NCBI RefSeq assembly: GCF_030295385.1
Contig: NZ_AP027079.1
Location: 620,001-684,000, forward strand
Length of the DNA: 64,000 bases
Source: Geothrix oryzae
Lineage (GTDB): Bacteria; Acidobacteriota; Holophagae; Holophagales; Holophagaceae
Direction: 5' to 3'
A program made the translations under genes and the position numbers. The notes beneath the pieces are model-generated. The model was not told the origin of the DNA and did not search any database. It saw nothing but the letters and a program-made list of their open reading frames with translations. This document shows positions 33,889-43,612 of this stretch, piece by piece (position 1 is the stretch's first letter; every line of letters begins with the position of its first letter).

Positions 33889-34640
33889 GCCTTGGGGATC
33901 ACATGGAACATCACCCCGAAGACATGGCAGGCGCTGCCGGCCATGACGAACAGGTGCCAGAGGGCGTGATGGAAGGGCAGCTTCTCCATGCTGTAGACGG
34001 CGGCGCCGGCGCTGTAGAAGAAGCCCCCGGCGAAGAGCCAGTAGAGGCCGTGGGTGGGCAGGGCCCGCGCCAGGGGCGCGGCGGCGATGACGATGAGCCA
34101 GCCCATCAGCAGGTAGATGACCGTGGAGACCCAGCCCATGCGTTTCACGAACGCGGAGTTGAGGTCCGGGCTCCCGGGCAGGGCATGCAGGTGGTCCACC
34201 GGCGGAGGGAGGAAGGCCACGCGGGCCAGCCGGCGGTAGAAGATGCTCTTGAAGGTGATGCCGAGGACCGCCAGCCCCCAGATCAGGCCGAACAGGGTCC
34301 AGCCCCAGGCCCCAGGGAGCACCGAGAGGCAGAAGGGCGTGTAGGTCCCCGCGATGAGCGTGAAGATGGCCGAGTGGTCGAAGACCTTGAAGACCAGCTT
34401 CACCTTGGGGCCGCGGAAGGCGTGGTACAGCGTGGACATGAGGTAGAGCAGGATCAGCGTGGATCCGAAGATCGACACGCCCACCACATCCCGGGCCGTG
34501 CCCCGGATCGCGGCGAAGACCACCATCACCACCAGCGCCGCGATGGACAAGGCCGCGCCCAGGCCGTGCGTGAGGCTGTTGGCCAGCTCCTCTCCGGGCG
34601 TCTGGGGGGTGGAGCCGTGGATGGAAGCCATGCGGGACAT
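33885..34640 (-). CDS. Hemolysin III / YqfA family membrane protein (PAQR type)
   Basis: This 251-residue protein has seven hydrophobic segments. PAQR-fold motifs are present: ELANSLTHGLGAALS at the N-terminus, STLYHAF, DHSAIFTLIAGTYTPF, and HALWHLFVMAGSACHVFG. The conserved serine, histidines and aspartate form the putative zinc site of the family. Biochemical activity of bacterial members is unsettled; hydrolase activity is suggested from the eukaryotic PAQR relatives. The stop codon lies inside a 12-bp tandem repeat. Start chosen at 34640; the ATG three codons later is an alternative. Confidence 0.92.
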   Translation of the reverse strand: MSRMASIHGSTPQTPGEELANSLTHGLGAALSIAALVVMVVFAAIRGTARDVVGVSIFGSTLILLYLMSTLYHAFRGPKVKLVFKVFDHSAIFTLIAGTYTPFCLSVLPGAWGWTLFGLIWGLAVLGITFKSIFYRRLARVAFLPPPVDHLHALPGSPDLNSAFVKRMGWVSTVIYLLMGWLIVIAAAPLARALPTHGLYWLFAGGFFYSAGAAVYSMEKLPFHHALWHLFVMAGSACHVFGVMFHVIPKA

Positions 34641-34685
34641 GGCTCCAAGGATGACAGACTCTAGGGAGCATCTCCTGGAGCTTCC

Positions 34686-36347
34686 GTGCGCATTCCTCTG
34701 ATCCTCTCGCTGCTCCTCGCGCTGGCGGCCTCGGCCCAGGCTCCCGCCGGCAGGCCGAGGGGCGGGGTGGTGAGCCAGGAGCGGCTGGCCTCGGAGGCCG
34801 GGGCCCAGGTGCTGCGGGAGGGCGGCTCCGCGGTGGATGCAGCCGTGGCCACGGCCTTCGCGCTGGCGGTGGTGCACCCGGCGGCAGGCAACCTGGGCGG
34901 CGGGGGCTTCCTGCTGTCGAGGTCGGCTGGAGGCCGGTCCTCATTCGTGGATTTCCGGGAGACGGCGCCGGCCGCGGCCCATCCCCGCATGTGGCAGAAG
35001 GAGGGCGCCTACGACGAGGTCCGGCACCACCAGAGCCTGGCGGCCGTGGGCGTTCCCGGCACCGTGGCGGGCCTGCGGGAGGCCTGGAAGCGGGAAGGCC
35101 GTCTGCCCTGGGCGCGCCTGCTGCGGCCCGCCATCCGCCTGGCCCGGGAGGGCTTCGTGCTGACGGAGAACCAGGCCGCCAGCCTGGCGGAGCAGCTGCC
35201 CGCCTTTCATTCCCATGCGCCCACCCTGGCCCAGTTCAGCCGGAAGGGCGAGCCGTACCGGGCCGGAGACCGGCTGGTGCAGCGGGATCTGGCCCGCACC
35301 CTGGCCCGCCTGTCGAAGGACTGGACGGAGTTCTACCGGGGCCGCACCGCCGCGCTCATCGTGCGCGACATGAAGGCGGGGGGCGGCCTGATCACGGCCT
35401 CGGATCTGCGGGCCTACCGGCCCGTGCGGCGCGAGCCTCTGCGGGGGACCTACCGCGGCCTCGAGCTGCTCGCCGCGCCGCCGCCCAGCTCCGGCGGCCA
35501 GGTGCTGATCGAGACCTTGAACATGCTCGAGGGCTACGACCTGAAGGCCTTGGGCGCCGGGTCCCCGGCGGCGATCCATCTGGCCGCCGAGGCCCTGCGC
35601 CGCGCCTTCGCCGATCGGGCCCAGCACCTCGGCGATCCGGCCTTCAATCCGGAGCTCCCGCTGGCCCGGCTGCTCTCCAAGGCCCATGCCGCGGAGCTGC
35701 GGGCGACGATCTCGCTGGAACGGGCGTCGGCATCGGCGCCGGACCGCTTCACCTGGCCGAAGGACCGCCCCGACACCACGCACCTTTCCGTCGTCGACCG
35801 CCAGGGGAATGCCGTGAGCCTCACCTACACCCTGGAGGACAGCTACGGCCTGAAGCGCATCGTGCCGGGCGCGGGCTTCCTGCTCAACAACGAGCTGGGC
35901 GATTTCAACGCCGCCCCGGGCCTGACGGACGCCACGGGCCGCATCGGCACGGCGCCGAATCTCGCCCAACCCGGGAAGCGGCCCCTGTCCAGCATGTGTC
36001 CCGTGATCCTGGTGCAGGCTGGCGCGGTGTTCATGGTGAGCGGCAGCCCCGGGGGGCGCACCATCCCCAGCACGGTGCTGAACACGGTACTCCAGGTCGT
36101 GGATTTCGGCCAGGACGCTCGCGCCGCGGTGGACGCGCCGCGCTTCCACCACCAGTGGCTGCCGGATCGCCTCCAGGTGGAAGCGGATCTGCCGACCGCC
36201 ACCAGGGAAGGCCTGAAGGCGAGAGGACATGTCCTCAAGGAAGTGGCGAGGCAGGGCTGCGCCCAGGTGATCCTCGTGAAGGACGGGATCGCCCGGGGCG
36301 CGGCAGATGCGAAGCGCTGGCCCGACAGCGGCGTGGCGACTGAATAG
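34686..36347 (+). CDS. ggt: Gamma-glutamyltransferase, periplasmic
   Basis: This 553-residue precursor has a signal peptide (ILSLLLALAASAQAPAG). It is expected to self-cleave before T364 in DTTHLSVVDRQGNAVSLT, whose threonine is the N-terminal nucleophile of the small subunit. PLSSMCPVIL and GSPGGRTIP supply the oxyanion and glutamate-binding elements, and GNLGGGGFLL is the N-terminal family motif. It transfers or hydrolyses gamma-glutamyl groups of glutathione in the periplasm. The start is GTG with GGAG five bases upstream. Divergent from the hemolysin III gene. Confidence 0.95.
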   Translation: MRIPLILSLLLALAASAQAPAGRPRGGVVSQERLASEAGAQVLREGGSAVDAAVATAFALAVVHPAAGNLGGGGFLLSRSAGGRSSFVDFRETAPAAAHPRMWQKEGAYDEVRHHQSLAAVGVPGTVAGLREAWKREGRLPWARLLRPAIRLAREGFVLTENQAASLAEQLPAFHSHAPTLAQFSRKGEPYRAGDRLVQRDLARTLARLSKDWTEFYRGRTAALIVRDMKAGGGLITASDLRAYRPVRREPLRGTYRGLELLAAPPPSSGGQVLIETLNMLEGYDLKALGAGSPAAIHLAAEALRRAFADRAQHLGDPAFNPELPLARLLSKAHAAELRATISLERASASAPDRFTWPKDRPDTTHLSVVDRQGNAVSLTYTLEDSYGLKRIVPGAGFLLNNELGDFNAAPGLTDATGRIGTAPNLAQPGKRPLSSMCPVILVQAGAVFMVSGSPGGRTIPSTVLNTVLQVVDFGQDARAAVDAPRFHHQWLPDRLQVEADLPTATREGLKARGHVLKEVARQGCAQVILVKDGIARGAADAKRWPDSGVATE

Positions 36348-36370
36348 GACTGGCCTGGAGACCCGTCCTA
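36345..36370. terminator. Hairpin joining two convergent stop codons
   Basis: TAGGAC (36345-36350) and GTCCTA (36365-36370) pair. The left TAG is the stop of ggt and the right CTA is the stop of bacteriohemerythrin on the opposite strand. Short stem, no T-run. Confidence 0.3.
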
Positions 36371-36778
36371 GGCGACGGCGCCCTTCTCCTTGAGGAAGGC
36401 GCCCAGGGCCATGTCCTCGCCCTGGATGTGCTTGACCAGCCAGTCCTCGAGGAAGCTCAGGACGGACGAGGTGAGGACCACCTTGCCGGCCTGGTAGTTC
36501 GCGATGAGGTCGCCGACCTCCTTCACGAGATCCGCGTGGATGGCGCAGTGGGTGTTGGTGCCGGGATAGCGGTGGGCGATCATCATGCGCTCCTCGCCCT
36601 TGAAGTGCTCCACGGTGTAGTCCTTCAGGAAGAGCAGGGTCTTCTCGATCTCATCCTTGCCCTTGCCCTGCTTCATCGCGGCGTGCAGCCGGTTCAGCGC
36701 CTCCACGAGGGAGCGGTGCTCCGAATCGATCTTGGCGTGACCGACTTCCAGGGTGGGACGCCATTCCATGTAGGCCAT
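36368..36778 (-). CDS. Bacteriohemerythrin
   Basis: This 136-residue protein has a four-helix diiron site that binds oxygen reversibly. Ligands are all visible: H21 in KIDSEHRSL, H58 and E62 in EHFKGEE, H77 and H81 in HCAIH, and H117 and D122 in KHIQGED. The length matches single-domain bacterial hemerythrins. It probably stores, buffers or delivers oxygen in a microaerophilic or anaerobic cell. The ATG at 36778 follows GGAG. A Crp/Fnr-like site lies about 100 bases upstream. Confidence 0.95.
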   Translation of the reverse strand: MAYMEWRPTLEVGHAKIDSEHRSLVEALNRLHAAMKQGKGKDEIEKTLLFLKDYTVEHFKGEERMMIAHRYPGTNTHCAIHADLVKEVGDLIANYQAGKVVLTSSVLSFLEDWLVKHIQGEDMALGAFLKEKGAVA

Positions 36779-36873
36779 GTGCTTTGCTCCATTGGTCCAG
36801 GTGCCCGCTCCGGCGGGGCGGAGGTCAGGTTATTCGGAGGACCCGATGGAAACCTAGTATTTGGATACCAGGA

Positions 36874-36889
36874 TGTGATTTATGTCATA
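36874..36889. promoter_or_regulatory. Crp/Fnr-family binding site candidate
   Basis: TGTGA (36874-36878), six bases, TCATA (36885-36889) departs from the TGTGA-N6-TCACA Crp-type palindrome by a single base. It lies in the AT-rich 182-base gap between bacteriohemerythrin and the S9 peptidase. It sits 96 bases upstream of the bacteriohemerythrin start. A second GGATGTGA copy is about 39 bases further on. Confidence 0.45.
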
Positions 36890-36960
36890 AGGCGCAGCAA
36901 TGCTGCTTTTGGATGTGAAATTTTCGTGAACGGGGTGACTTCCGCGTGACTCCGGATGCC

Positions 36961-39327
36961 CTAGGAGCCGGACTCGCCCTTCAGGTGGCGATCGAACCAG
37001 CGGAGCATCTCCCACAGGGTGTGCTCGATGGATTCGCGGGCGATGTAGCCGTGGCTTTCGAGGGGCAAGGTGACATAGCGGACCGTCTGTCCGTTGCCCT
37101 TCAACGCCGCGTAGAGCCGTTCGCTCTGCATGGGGAAGGTGCCGGAGTTGTTGTCGGCCTCGCCATGGATGAGCAGGATCGGCGCGTTGAACTTGTTGGC
37201 CGCCATGAAGGGCGACACCTTCAGGTACATCTCCGGCGCTTCCCACAGGGTGCGGCGCTCACTCTGGAACCCGAAGGGGGTGAGCGTGCGGTTGTAGGCG
37301 CCGCTGCGGGCGATGCCCGCCCGGAAGAGGGTCGAGTGCGCGAGCAGGTTGGCGGTCATGAAGGCGCCATAGCTGTGGCCGCCCACGCCCACGCGCTTGG
37401 GATCGATGACGCCCAGCTCGTCCGCCTTGTCGATGGCGGCCTTGGCGCTGGCCACCACCTGGTCGAGGTAGGTGTCGTTCACGGTCTGGGGATCCCCCAC
37501 GACGGGCATGGTGGTGTTGTCCAGCACCACATAGCCCGACAGCAGGAAGAAGAGGTGGGACATGCCGCCGAGGGTCGTGAAGCGGTCGGTGGAACCGCTC
37601 ACCTGGCCCGCGGTGGCGGCGTCGGTGAACTCCATCGGGTAGGCCCAGATCACGGCGGGGCGGCGCTCGCCGGCCCTGTAATCGGGCGGCAGGTACATCG
37701 TGAAGCTGAGGGCCACGCCATCGGGCCGCGTGTACTTCACGAGCTTCTTCTGGATCTTCCGGAGGTCGGGCAGGGGATCTGCGAAGGCCGTCAAGGCCCT
37801 CGCCCCGGTGCCGTGAAGCACATAATTCGGGGCTTCGCTGGGGCTCTCGCGGCGGGTGATGAAGCGGCCGTCCGCCAGCAGGGCCGCGGGAGACTCGAAG
37901 ACGCCTTCGCCGCAGTGGAAGAGCCGTTCGGCCTTCAGCGTCGTGGGGTCGAAGCGGTCCAGGAAGGGGCGGTCGCCCGCGGCCGTGGCGCCGGATCCGG
38001 TGAGGAACAGGGCGCTGCCCAGCTGCCGGAGGGCCATGTGCCCGTTGGGCAGCAGGCGCTGGGCGAAGGTCCCGGGATCGCGGTATCTGTCGTTGCTGCT
38101 GAGGTCGAAGGCCAGGCGGGCTTCGGCGGGCTTGGACGGGTCCAGCAGCCAGGTCCGGGTCCAGCGGCGATCGCGCTCGTACTCCCGCACCACGGCCAGG
38201 CGGCCGCCCTCGCCCCAGTCCAGGCCGCTGAGCCGGGCCTTGAGGCGGAGCCACTCCGTGGGCGCGGTCTGGAAGGGCGCGGCCTGCAGGAGGAGGCGGT
38301 CGCGGAAGTCGGCCTTGCGCTTGGGATCCCCGCCGTCCAGGGCCTCGACCCAGGCCAGCGTGGCGGGTTCCGTGGGCCGCCAGTGGAGACGGCGGGGGCC
38401 CGTGCGCACGCCCTCGAGGGGGATGCCCTCGGCCAGGGGCAGGTCCGCGGCCGTGTGGACGAGCGCGCCGCCGCGATCCCAGACTTCCTCGCGCACCGGA
38501 AACTGCGAGGCCGGCACCAGGAAGGAGAAGGGCCGCCGGAGCCGCGCCACGAGGATCCATTGCCCGCCGGGCGCGGGCTGCACCTGGGCGTAGAGGCCCG
38601 GCTTGCCGAGGGGCGTGGCCGTGCCGCTGGTCAGGTTCACGCGCACCAGTTGGGACTGGCCGAGGAACTCGAAGAGGGTCTCGTCATGGGCGTTCTGGAG
38701 CAGATCCTGGTAGGTGGGGGCGGGGGCGGCCTTGCCCTCGTTCTCCTGGATGCGCGGTCCCACCGGCACCTCGGGGGCCCGGGGCACGGGGCCCTGGCCG
38801 GCGGGCACGGCCTTGCAGAGCAGGCTGCCGTCCGGCAGCCAGTCCAGGGGATCGCCCAGCGTGGCGTTCAGCTTCAGGCCCTCGATCCGGTGGAGCTTGC
38901 CGGTGCCGGCCTCGCCCACCCACAGCTCCGTGGCGTCCGCCGTGGTCCCGAGCAGCACGAAGCGGGTGCCGTCCGGCGACCAGCGGGGCTGGCCCAGCAG
39001 GATGCCCGGGGGCAGGGCGATGGGCCGGGCGGGCCCGCCTTTCAGATCCTGGATGGCCAGGGCTTTCAGCCGCGTCGGGTTGTGGGGCCCCCGGGTCCGC
39101 GGATTCAGCCGCAGCCCGGCCAGCCGGACCATGGGTTGGGCGAGGTCCTTGATGGGGGGATGGCGGGCGACCTCGGCGAGCAGGAAGCGGTCCCCCGCCG
39201 GACTCGCAAGGAGGGTGGGCGTTCCGGGAGCGTCGAGGACGGCCTGGATGGCCTTGGGCGCCTTCTGGTAGGGCGCCGGCTGGGCGACCAGGGCGAGGCT
39301 CAGGAAAGGCGCGAGGGATCGCAACAT
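36961..39327 (-). CDS. S9 family serine peptidase (prolyl oligopeptidase fold), exported
   Basis: This 788-residue protein has a signal peptide (LAPFLSLALVAQPAPYQ). An N-terminal beta-propeller is followed by a C-terminal alpha/beta hydrolase domain. The nucleophile is in GVGGHSYGAFMTANLL, the aspartate in HGEADNNSGTFPMQ and the histidine in LPLESHGYIARE. The N-terminal stretch KDLAQPMVRLAGLRLNP is similar to that of glutamyl endopeptidase-type (S9D) members as I recall them, so cleavage after acidic residues is possible. GGAG seven bases before the ATG. Not in an obvious operon; sbcCD lies upstream on the same strand. Confidence 0.9.
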   Translation of the reverse strand: MLRSLAPFLSLALVAQPAPYQKAPKAIQAVLDAPGTPTLLASPAGDRFLLAEVARHPPIKDLAQPMVRLAGLRLNPRTRGPHNPTRLKALAIQDLKGGPARPIALPPGILLGQPRWSPDGTRFVLLGTTADATELWVGEAGTGKLHRIEGLKLNATLGDPLDWLPDGSLLCKAVPAGQGPVPRAPEVPVGPRIQENEGKAAPAPTYQDLLQNAHDETLFEFLGQSQLVRVNLTSGTATPLGKPGLYAQVQPAPGGQWILVARLRRPFSFLVPASQFPVREEVWDRGGALVHTAADLPLAEGIPLEGVRTGPRRLHWRPTEPATLAWVEALDGGDPKRKADFRDRLLLQAAPFQTAPTEWLRLKARLSGLDWGEGGRLAVVREYERDRRWTRTWLLDPSKPAEARLAFDLSSNDRYRDPGTFAQRLLPNGHMALRQLGSALFLTGSGATAAGDRPFLDRFDPTTLKAERLFHCGEGVFESPAALLADGRFITRRESPSEAPNYVLHGTGARALTAFADPLPDLRKIQKKLVKYTRPDGVALSFTMYLPPDYRAGERRPAVIWAYPMEFTDAATAGQVSGSTDRFTTLGGMSHLFFLLSGYVVLDNTTMPVVGDPQTVNDTYLDQVVASAKAAIDKADELGVIDPKRVGVGGHSYGAFMTANLLAHSTLFRAGIARSGAYNRTLTPFGFQSERRTLWEAPEMYLKVSPFMAANKFNAPILLIHGEADNNSGTFPMQSERLYAALKGNGQTVRYVTLPLESHGYIARESIEHTLWEMLRWFDRHLKGESGS

Positions 39328-39431
39328 GCTCGGCTCCGGGGGATGTCCAGGAGCCTACCATGTCATGCGAGGTATCGATCGTGCGCGAGGCGGATCTTGC
39401 GCAAGGCCGATCTTGGGAAGGTTCGCCGGGC

Positions 39432-42400
39432 CTACTCGATCCGGAAGCGGGCGTGGCTGCCGCCGGGACCGGGAGTGACTTCCAGGCGGGCGGGTATGCG
39501 GGCCTTCACTTCCTCCAGGTGGCTGATGAGGCCCACCAGGCGGCCCCCCTGGTTCAAGTCCTCGAGGGTGCGGAGGGCCAGATCCAGGGCCTCGGAGTCC
39601 AGGCTGCCGAAGCCCTCGTCGATGAACACCGTATCGAGGCGGATGCCGCCCGCATGGCGCTGCACGACATCCGACAGGCCCAGCGCCAGCGCCAGGCTGG
39701 CCTGGAAGCCCTCGCCGCCCGAAAGGGAGCTCACGGCCCGGGCGCGGCCCGTGTGGCTGTCCGTGATCTCCAGCTGGAGGCCGCCGGCCTTCCGCAGGTC
39801 CGTGCTGACCGTGGCCCGGCGCAGGGCGTAGCGCTGCTTGCTCATGCGGCGCAGACGCTCTGAGGCCGAGATGAGCACCTCGTCGAGAATGGCGCCCTGG
39901 ACGAAGCGCTCGAAGGAGACGCGGTCGCCTTCCTCGCCGCGGGCCACGCGGGCCAGGCTGGCCGCGGCGCGGTGGCGGCGCTCCTCGGCCTCGCGCTTGG
40001 CCTCCAGGCGGGTGAGGGCCGCCTCCAGCCGCTGCAGGGCGGCCTGTTCGGACTGGGCGCGGCCCAGGGCCTCGCCCGTGGAGGAGAACCGGGCCTGGGC
40101 CCCGTCCCGGGCGGCCTGGAGGGCGGACAGATCTGGGGCCTCCAGTCCCTCGGCCAGGGCCTCGGCGCGGGCGGAGCGGTCCGCGGCGGCGGCGGTTTCC
40201 GCGGCATGGGTCTCGAGGGAGGCGGCCAGGGATTCCATCTCCCCGGCGCTGCGCCGGGCCAGGTCGAAATCTGTCCGGCCGTGGAAGTGGGCGGCGGCCA
40301 GGGCGTCTTCGAAGGCGCCGTTGGCGTTCCAGGAGTCGGTCCGCGCCGCCTCCAGGCGTCCGGCATGGGCCTTCAGCTCGGCCTGGGCTTGCATGGCCGC
40401 GGCCTGGGCCGGCTCCCGGGCGGCGCGTGCGGCCTTGAGGCGGGCCTCGGATTCGGCCAGGGCCTCCTCGGCCTCCCGCCGCCGCGTGGACAAGGCGCCC
40501 GGCACGCGCAGCTCCTGGAGCAGGGCGTCCTCGAGAAGCTGCATCCGGGCCTTGGCCCCGGCCTCCTGGACCATCAGGTCGGAGAGCCGCTGGTTCGTCT
40601 CGGAAAGCTGGGCTTCTGACAGGTTTCGCGCGGCCTCGGCCTCGGCCAGCCGCTGCTCCGCCCGGGCCAGGCCCGCCTCGGCAGAGCGGCTGCGGTCCAG
40701 GTCCTCCCGGTGCCGCGTTTCGAAGATGGACAGGTCCTCCAGGCTGATGCCCACATGCTCGCCCAGCCGTTCGGCCAGGTCCTGGCGCCGGGCCCGGGCC
40801 GTGTCCAGGGCCGCCCGGCGGGAAGCGGCGGCATCCTGGGCGCGGGCCTGGGCGGTTTCCGCATCCTCCTGCTGCTCCTGCGACTGGCGCATCTCCTGGT
40901 CGTCCGGGAGGTCCGCCGAAGGCAGGGCCGGGTGGGGGTGGGCTTCGCTGCCGCAGACGGGGCAGGGCTGGCCGGGATGGAGGTCGCGCGCCAGCCGGGC
41001 GGCCTGGGCGGCCAGCCGCTGCTCCTGCAGGCCCCGGTGGCGCTCCCGGGCGGCCTGCACGGCCTGCTGGGTGGCCAGCAGGGTTTCCTGAGCCGCCTCC
41101 AGGGCCGTGGCGGCGCGATCCACCGCTTCGATGGCCCGGTCCAGATCTTCCCGCTGGGAGCGTCGCTGGCGGACCAGCACCAAGAGTCCCTCGCGGCCCG
41201 CCAGCTGGGAAGCCTCGGTGCGCGTTTCCTGCAGGAGGAGCCGCTGCTGGGAGAGCTCCTGCTTGGAAGTCTCGACCCGGCGCTTCTGCCACCCCGCCAG
41301 GTCCTCCAGGCGGCTGCGCTCCAGGGCCGCTTCCCGGGCCTCCTGCCGGGCCTGTTCCAGGGCCTCCAGCTTGGGCTCGAGGTCCCTCAACCGCTGGATG
41401 GTCCGTCGCAGCTCTTCGCGGCGCACCTCGTGCTGCTCGGCGTCCGTCAGGACGGCTTCGGCGCGGGCCAGATCCTGGGCCCGCTCGCTGGCGAGGGCCG
41501 CCAGGCACGTCTCCTCCTGCTCCAGCTCCTGGATGCGGGCGAGGCTCTCCTCCAGACGGACCGCCGCGGGCGTGACGGCTTCGCAGCGGCGGGCCCGCTC
41601 CAGCTCCGTGCGGCGGGCGTCCATGATGCGGGCGAGGCCCCGGAGGCGCTCGCTTTCGGCCCGAGCGGCCGCCCGCTCCGCCAGCCGTTCGGCGGCGCGG
41701 GAGCCCTCGTTCAGGGCGGCGTCGGCCCGCTCGAGGAGGCCGCTGGCTTCCGTCTGCTCGGCGACCAGGGCTTCCAGCCGGGTCGCGGTGGCCTGGAGCA
41801 GGCCCGGGAGATCCTGGGCCGCGGCGACGCCGGCCTGCGCGAGGAGCTGCCGGGTTTCCGCGTGGGCCGTGCGCAGGGCCTCCTTGAGGACCTTCTCCTC
41901 GTCGGCGAGGGCCTCGCTGATGCGGGCGTAGCGGATGGTCTGGAAGAGGGTCTGGAGGATCGCCTGGCGCTCGGCGGAGCCGGCGAGCATGAACTCCTGG
42001 AAGCGGCCCTGGGGCAGCAGGACCACCTGTCGGAACTGGCTGGCCTTGAAGCCCAGGAGGTCGGCCACCTTCGCGTCCACCGCCGTGGGCTTCTCCGTGG
42101 CGAGCGGTACCTCGGCCTCGCCCTGCAGCTCCCACAGGTTCGCGGCATAGGGCTGTTTCTTGGTGCCCTCGCCGCGCTGCCGGGGCACCTGCTGCTCTGG
42201 CGACCGCTCCACCCGGTACCGCCGGTCGCCCAGGGCGAAGTCGAAGACCACCTGGGTGGGGATGTCGGCGGCGGCGAAGTGGCTGCGGAGGTCGCGGGTC
42301 TCGCGCAGGCCCCCGCTGGTCTCGCCGTAGAGCGCGTAGCTGATGCCGTCCAGGAGGCTGGTCTTGCCGGCGCCGGTGGGCCCGTGGATGAGGAAGAAGC

Positions 42401-42485
42401 TCTGATCCTTCAGATCCGCGAAATCGAGTTCCTGCCGTCCCGCATAGGGGCCGAAGGCCTCCAGGGTGAGCTTGAGGGGCTTCAC
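39432..42485 (-). CDS. sbcC: Nuclease SbcCD subunit C (SMC-like ATPase)
   Basis: This 1017-residue ATPase has Walker A near the N-terminus (IHGPTGAGKTSLLDGISYAL) and two long coiled coils. The zinc-hook motif CPVC lies mid-protein (HPGQPCPVCGSEAHP). The C-terminal lobe carries the signature SSLSGGEGFQASLALALG and Walker B VFIDEGFGSLD. It works with SbcD to open and cut DNA hairpins and protein-blocked ends. Its ATG at 42485 overlaps the sbcD stop by four bases, so the pair is coupled with sbcD first. Confidence 0.96.
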   Translation of the reverse strand: MKPLKLTLEAFGPYAGRQELDFADLKDQSFFLIHGPTGAGKTSLLDGISYALYGETSGGLRETRDLRSHFAAADIPTQVVFDFALGDRRYRVERSPEQQVPRQRGEGTKKQPYAANLWELQGEAEVPLATEKPTAVDAKVADLLGFKASQFRQVVLLPQGRFQEFMLAGSAERQAILQTLFQTIRYARISEALADEEKVLKEALRTAHAETRQLLAQAGVAAAQDLPGLLQATATRLEALVAEQTEASGLLERADAALNEGSRAAERLAERAAARAESERLRGLARIMDARRTELERARRCEAVTPAAVRLEESLARIQELEQEETCLAALASERAQDLARAEAVLTDAEQHEVRREELRRTIQRLRDLEPKLEALEQARQEAREAALERSRLEDLAGWQKRRVETSKQELSQQRLLLQETRTEASQLAGREGLLVLVRQRRSQREDLDRAIEAVDRAATALEAAQETLLATQQAVQAARERHRGLQEQRLAAQAARLARDLHPGQPCPVCGSEAHPHPALPSADLPDDQEMRQSQEQQEDAETAQARAQDAAASRRAALDTARARRQDLAERLGEHVGISLEDLSIFETRHREDLDRSRSAEAGLARAEQRLAEAEAARNLSEAQLSETNQRLSDLMVQEAGAKARMQLLEDALLQELRVPGALSTRRREAEEALAESEARLKAARAAREPAQAAAMQAQAELKAHAGRLEAARTDSWNANGAFEDALAAAHFHGRTDFDLARRSAGEMESLAASLETHAAETAAAADRSARAEALAEGLEAPDLSALQAARDGAQARFSSTGEALGRAQSEQAALQRLEAALTRLEAKREAEERRHRAAASLARVARGEEGDRVSFERFVQGAILDEVLISASERLRRMSKQRYALRRATVSTDLRKAGGLQLEITDSHTGRARAVSSLSGGEGFQASLALALGLSDVVQRHAGGIRLDTVFIDEGFGSLDSEALDLALRTLEDLNQGGRLVGLISHLEEVKARIPARLEVTPGPGGSHARFRIE

Positions 42486-43612
42486 TCGGCGGCCTCCCCG
42501 GACAGGGTCCGCCCCGCCACCTCGTGGAAGAGGGCCCGTTCGGCCTCGTCCATGTCCCGTCCGGCGCTGTCGCGGAAGAAGGTCTCGAAGAGGGCCGCCG
42601 GGTCGAGCTCCCGGTCCACGGAGGGCACCACTTCCTGCGGTAGCGCCGGGGTGGCCGGGGCGGGCTGGATGCCGAGGATGTTGGGATAGATCTGGCGCAG
42701 GCGGGCCATGGCGTCCAGCACGGGGCCCTCGTCCAGCAGCTCCAGGAACAGGTAGTCCCCCGCCTCGCCGTGCGGACCGCGCATCAGATCCTCGAAGCGG
42801 CCGCGCAGCCGGCGGAGATCCCGGCGGGGGCTGAGGGGCAGGGGCTCCGTGCGGACCGGGCCGTGGTCCGGCAGCTCCACCAGGGTGAGGGCCTTCACAT
42901 GGCCGGCCTCGGAGGCGCTGTATTTCAGGAGGCTGCCGGCATAGCGCACCTGGGCGTAGCCCGCCTCCTGGGGCCGGTGCAGGTGCCCCAGGGCCGCGTA
43001 GTCGCAGGCCTTGAACAGGGTCGCGTCCACTTCGCCCGTGCCGCCGACGGCCAGACCCAGTTCCGAATCGGAGCCCTCGCCCCCCGCGACGAAGGCATGC
43101 GCCACGGCCACGAAGCGGCGGCCCGCGGGATGGTTCGCGCGCGCCCGGGCCAGCTGGGCGGCGAGGGCGTCCTGGTGGGTGCGGATGGCGTCGTCCTGGA
43201 ACGCGTGGCGGGCCGTGGCCGGATCCGCGTAGGGCAGGAGGTGGAAGGCCGCGTTGCCGATGAGCACCGGCGAGGCCCCGGCCTCGAGGGGGCCGGCCAC
43301 ATGGAGGCCCTGGGTCTCCAGGAAGCCGGAGGCGAACCCCAGGCGCTCCGGGCTGTCGTGGTTGCCCGCGATGATCAGCACCGGCACGCCGAGGCCGCGC
43401 ACAAGGCGGTCCAGCGCGTCATCCAGCAGGGCCACCGCCTCCTTCGGGGGCACCGCGCGGTCATAGAGATCCCCGGCCACCACCAGGGCCTCGGCGCGGG
43501 TCTCCTTCACCATGGCGGCCACCTGGTCGAGGGCGTGGGCCTGGTCGTCCAGGAGGTTGGCGTTGCAGAGGGTCTTGCCGAGGTGCCAATCGGAGGTGTG
43601 GAGGAATCGCAT
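42482..43612 (-). CDS. sbcD: Nuclease SbcCD subunit D
   Basis: This 376-residue metallophosphoesterase is the nuclease of the SbcCD complex. It shows all phosphoesterase motifs: RFLHTSDWHLGKTL, VVAGDLYDRAVPPKEA, IIAGNHDSPERLGF, AVAHAFVAGG and YAALGHLHRPQ. The start at 43612 is chosen because the first motif begins three residues in; the frame is open further upstream. It overlaps sbcC by four bases at its end. With many palindromic intergenic elements in this window, the pair would limit their instability, though that is inference. Confidence 0.96.
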   Translation of the reverse strand: MRFLHTSDWHLGKTLCNANLLDDQAHALDQVAAMVKETRAEALVVAGDLYDRAVPPKEAVALLDDALDRLVRGLGVPVLIIAGNHDSPERLGFASGFLETQGLHVAGPLEAGASPVLIGNAAFHLLPYADPATARHAFQDDAIRTHQDALAAQLARARANHPAGRRFVAVAHAFVAGGEGSDSELGLAVGGTGEVDATLFKACDYAALGHLHRPQEAGYAQVRYAGSLLKYSASEAGHVKALTLVELPDHGPVRTEPLPLSPRRDLRRLRGRFEDLMRGPHGEAGDYLFLELLDEGPVLDAMARLRQIYPNILGIQPAPATPALPQEVVPSVDRELDPAALFETFFRDSAGRDMDEAERALFHEVAGRTLSGEAAE

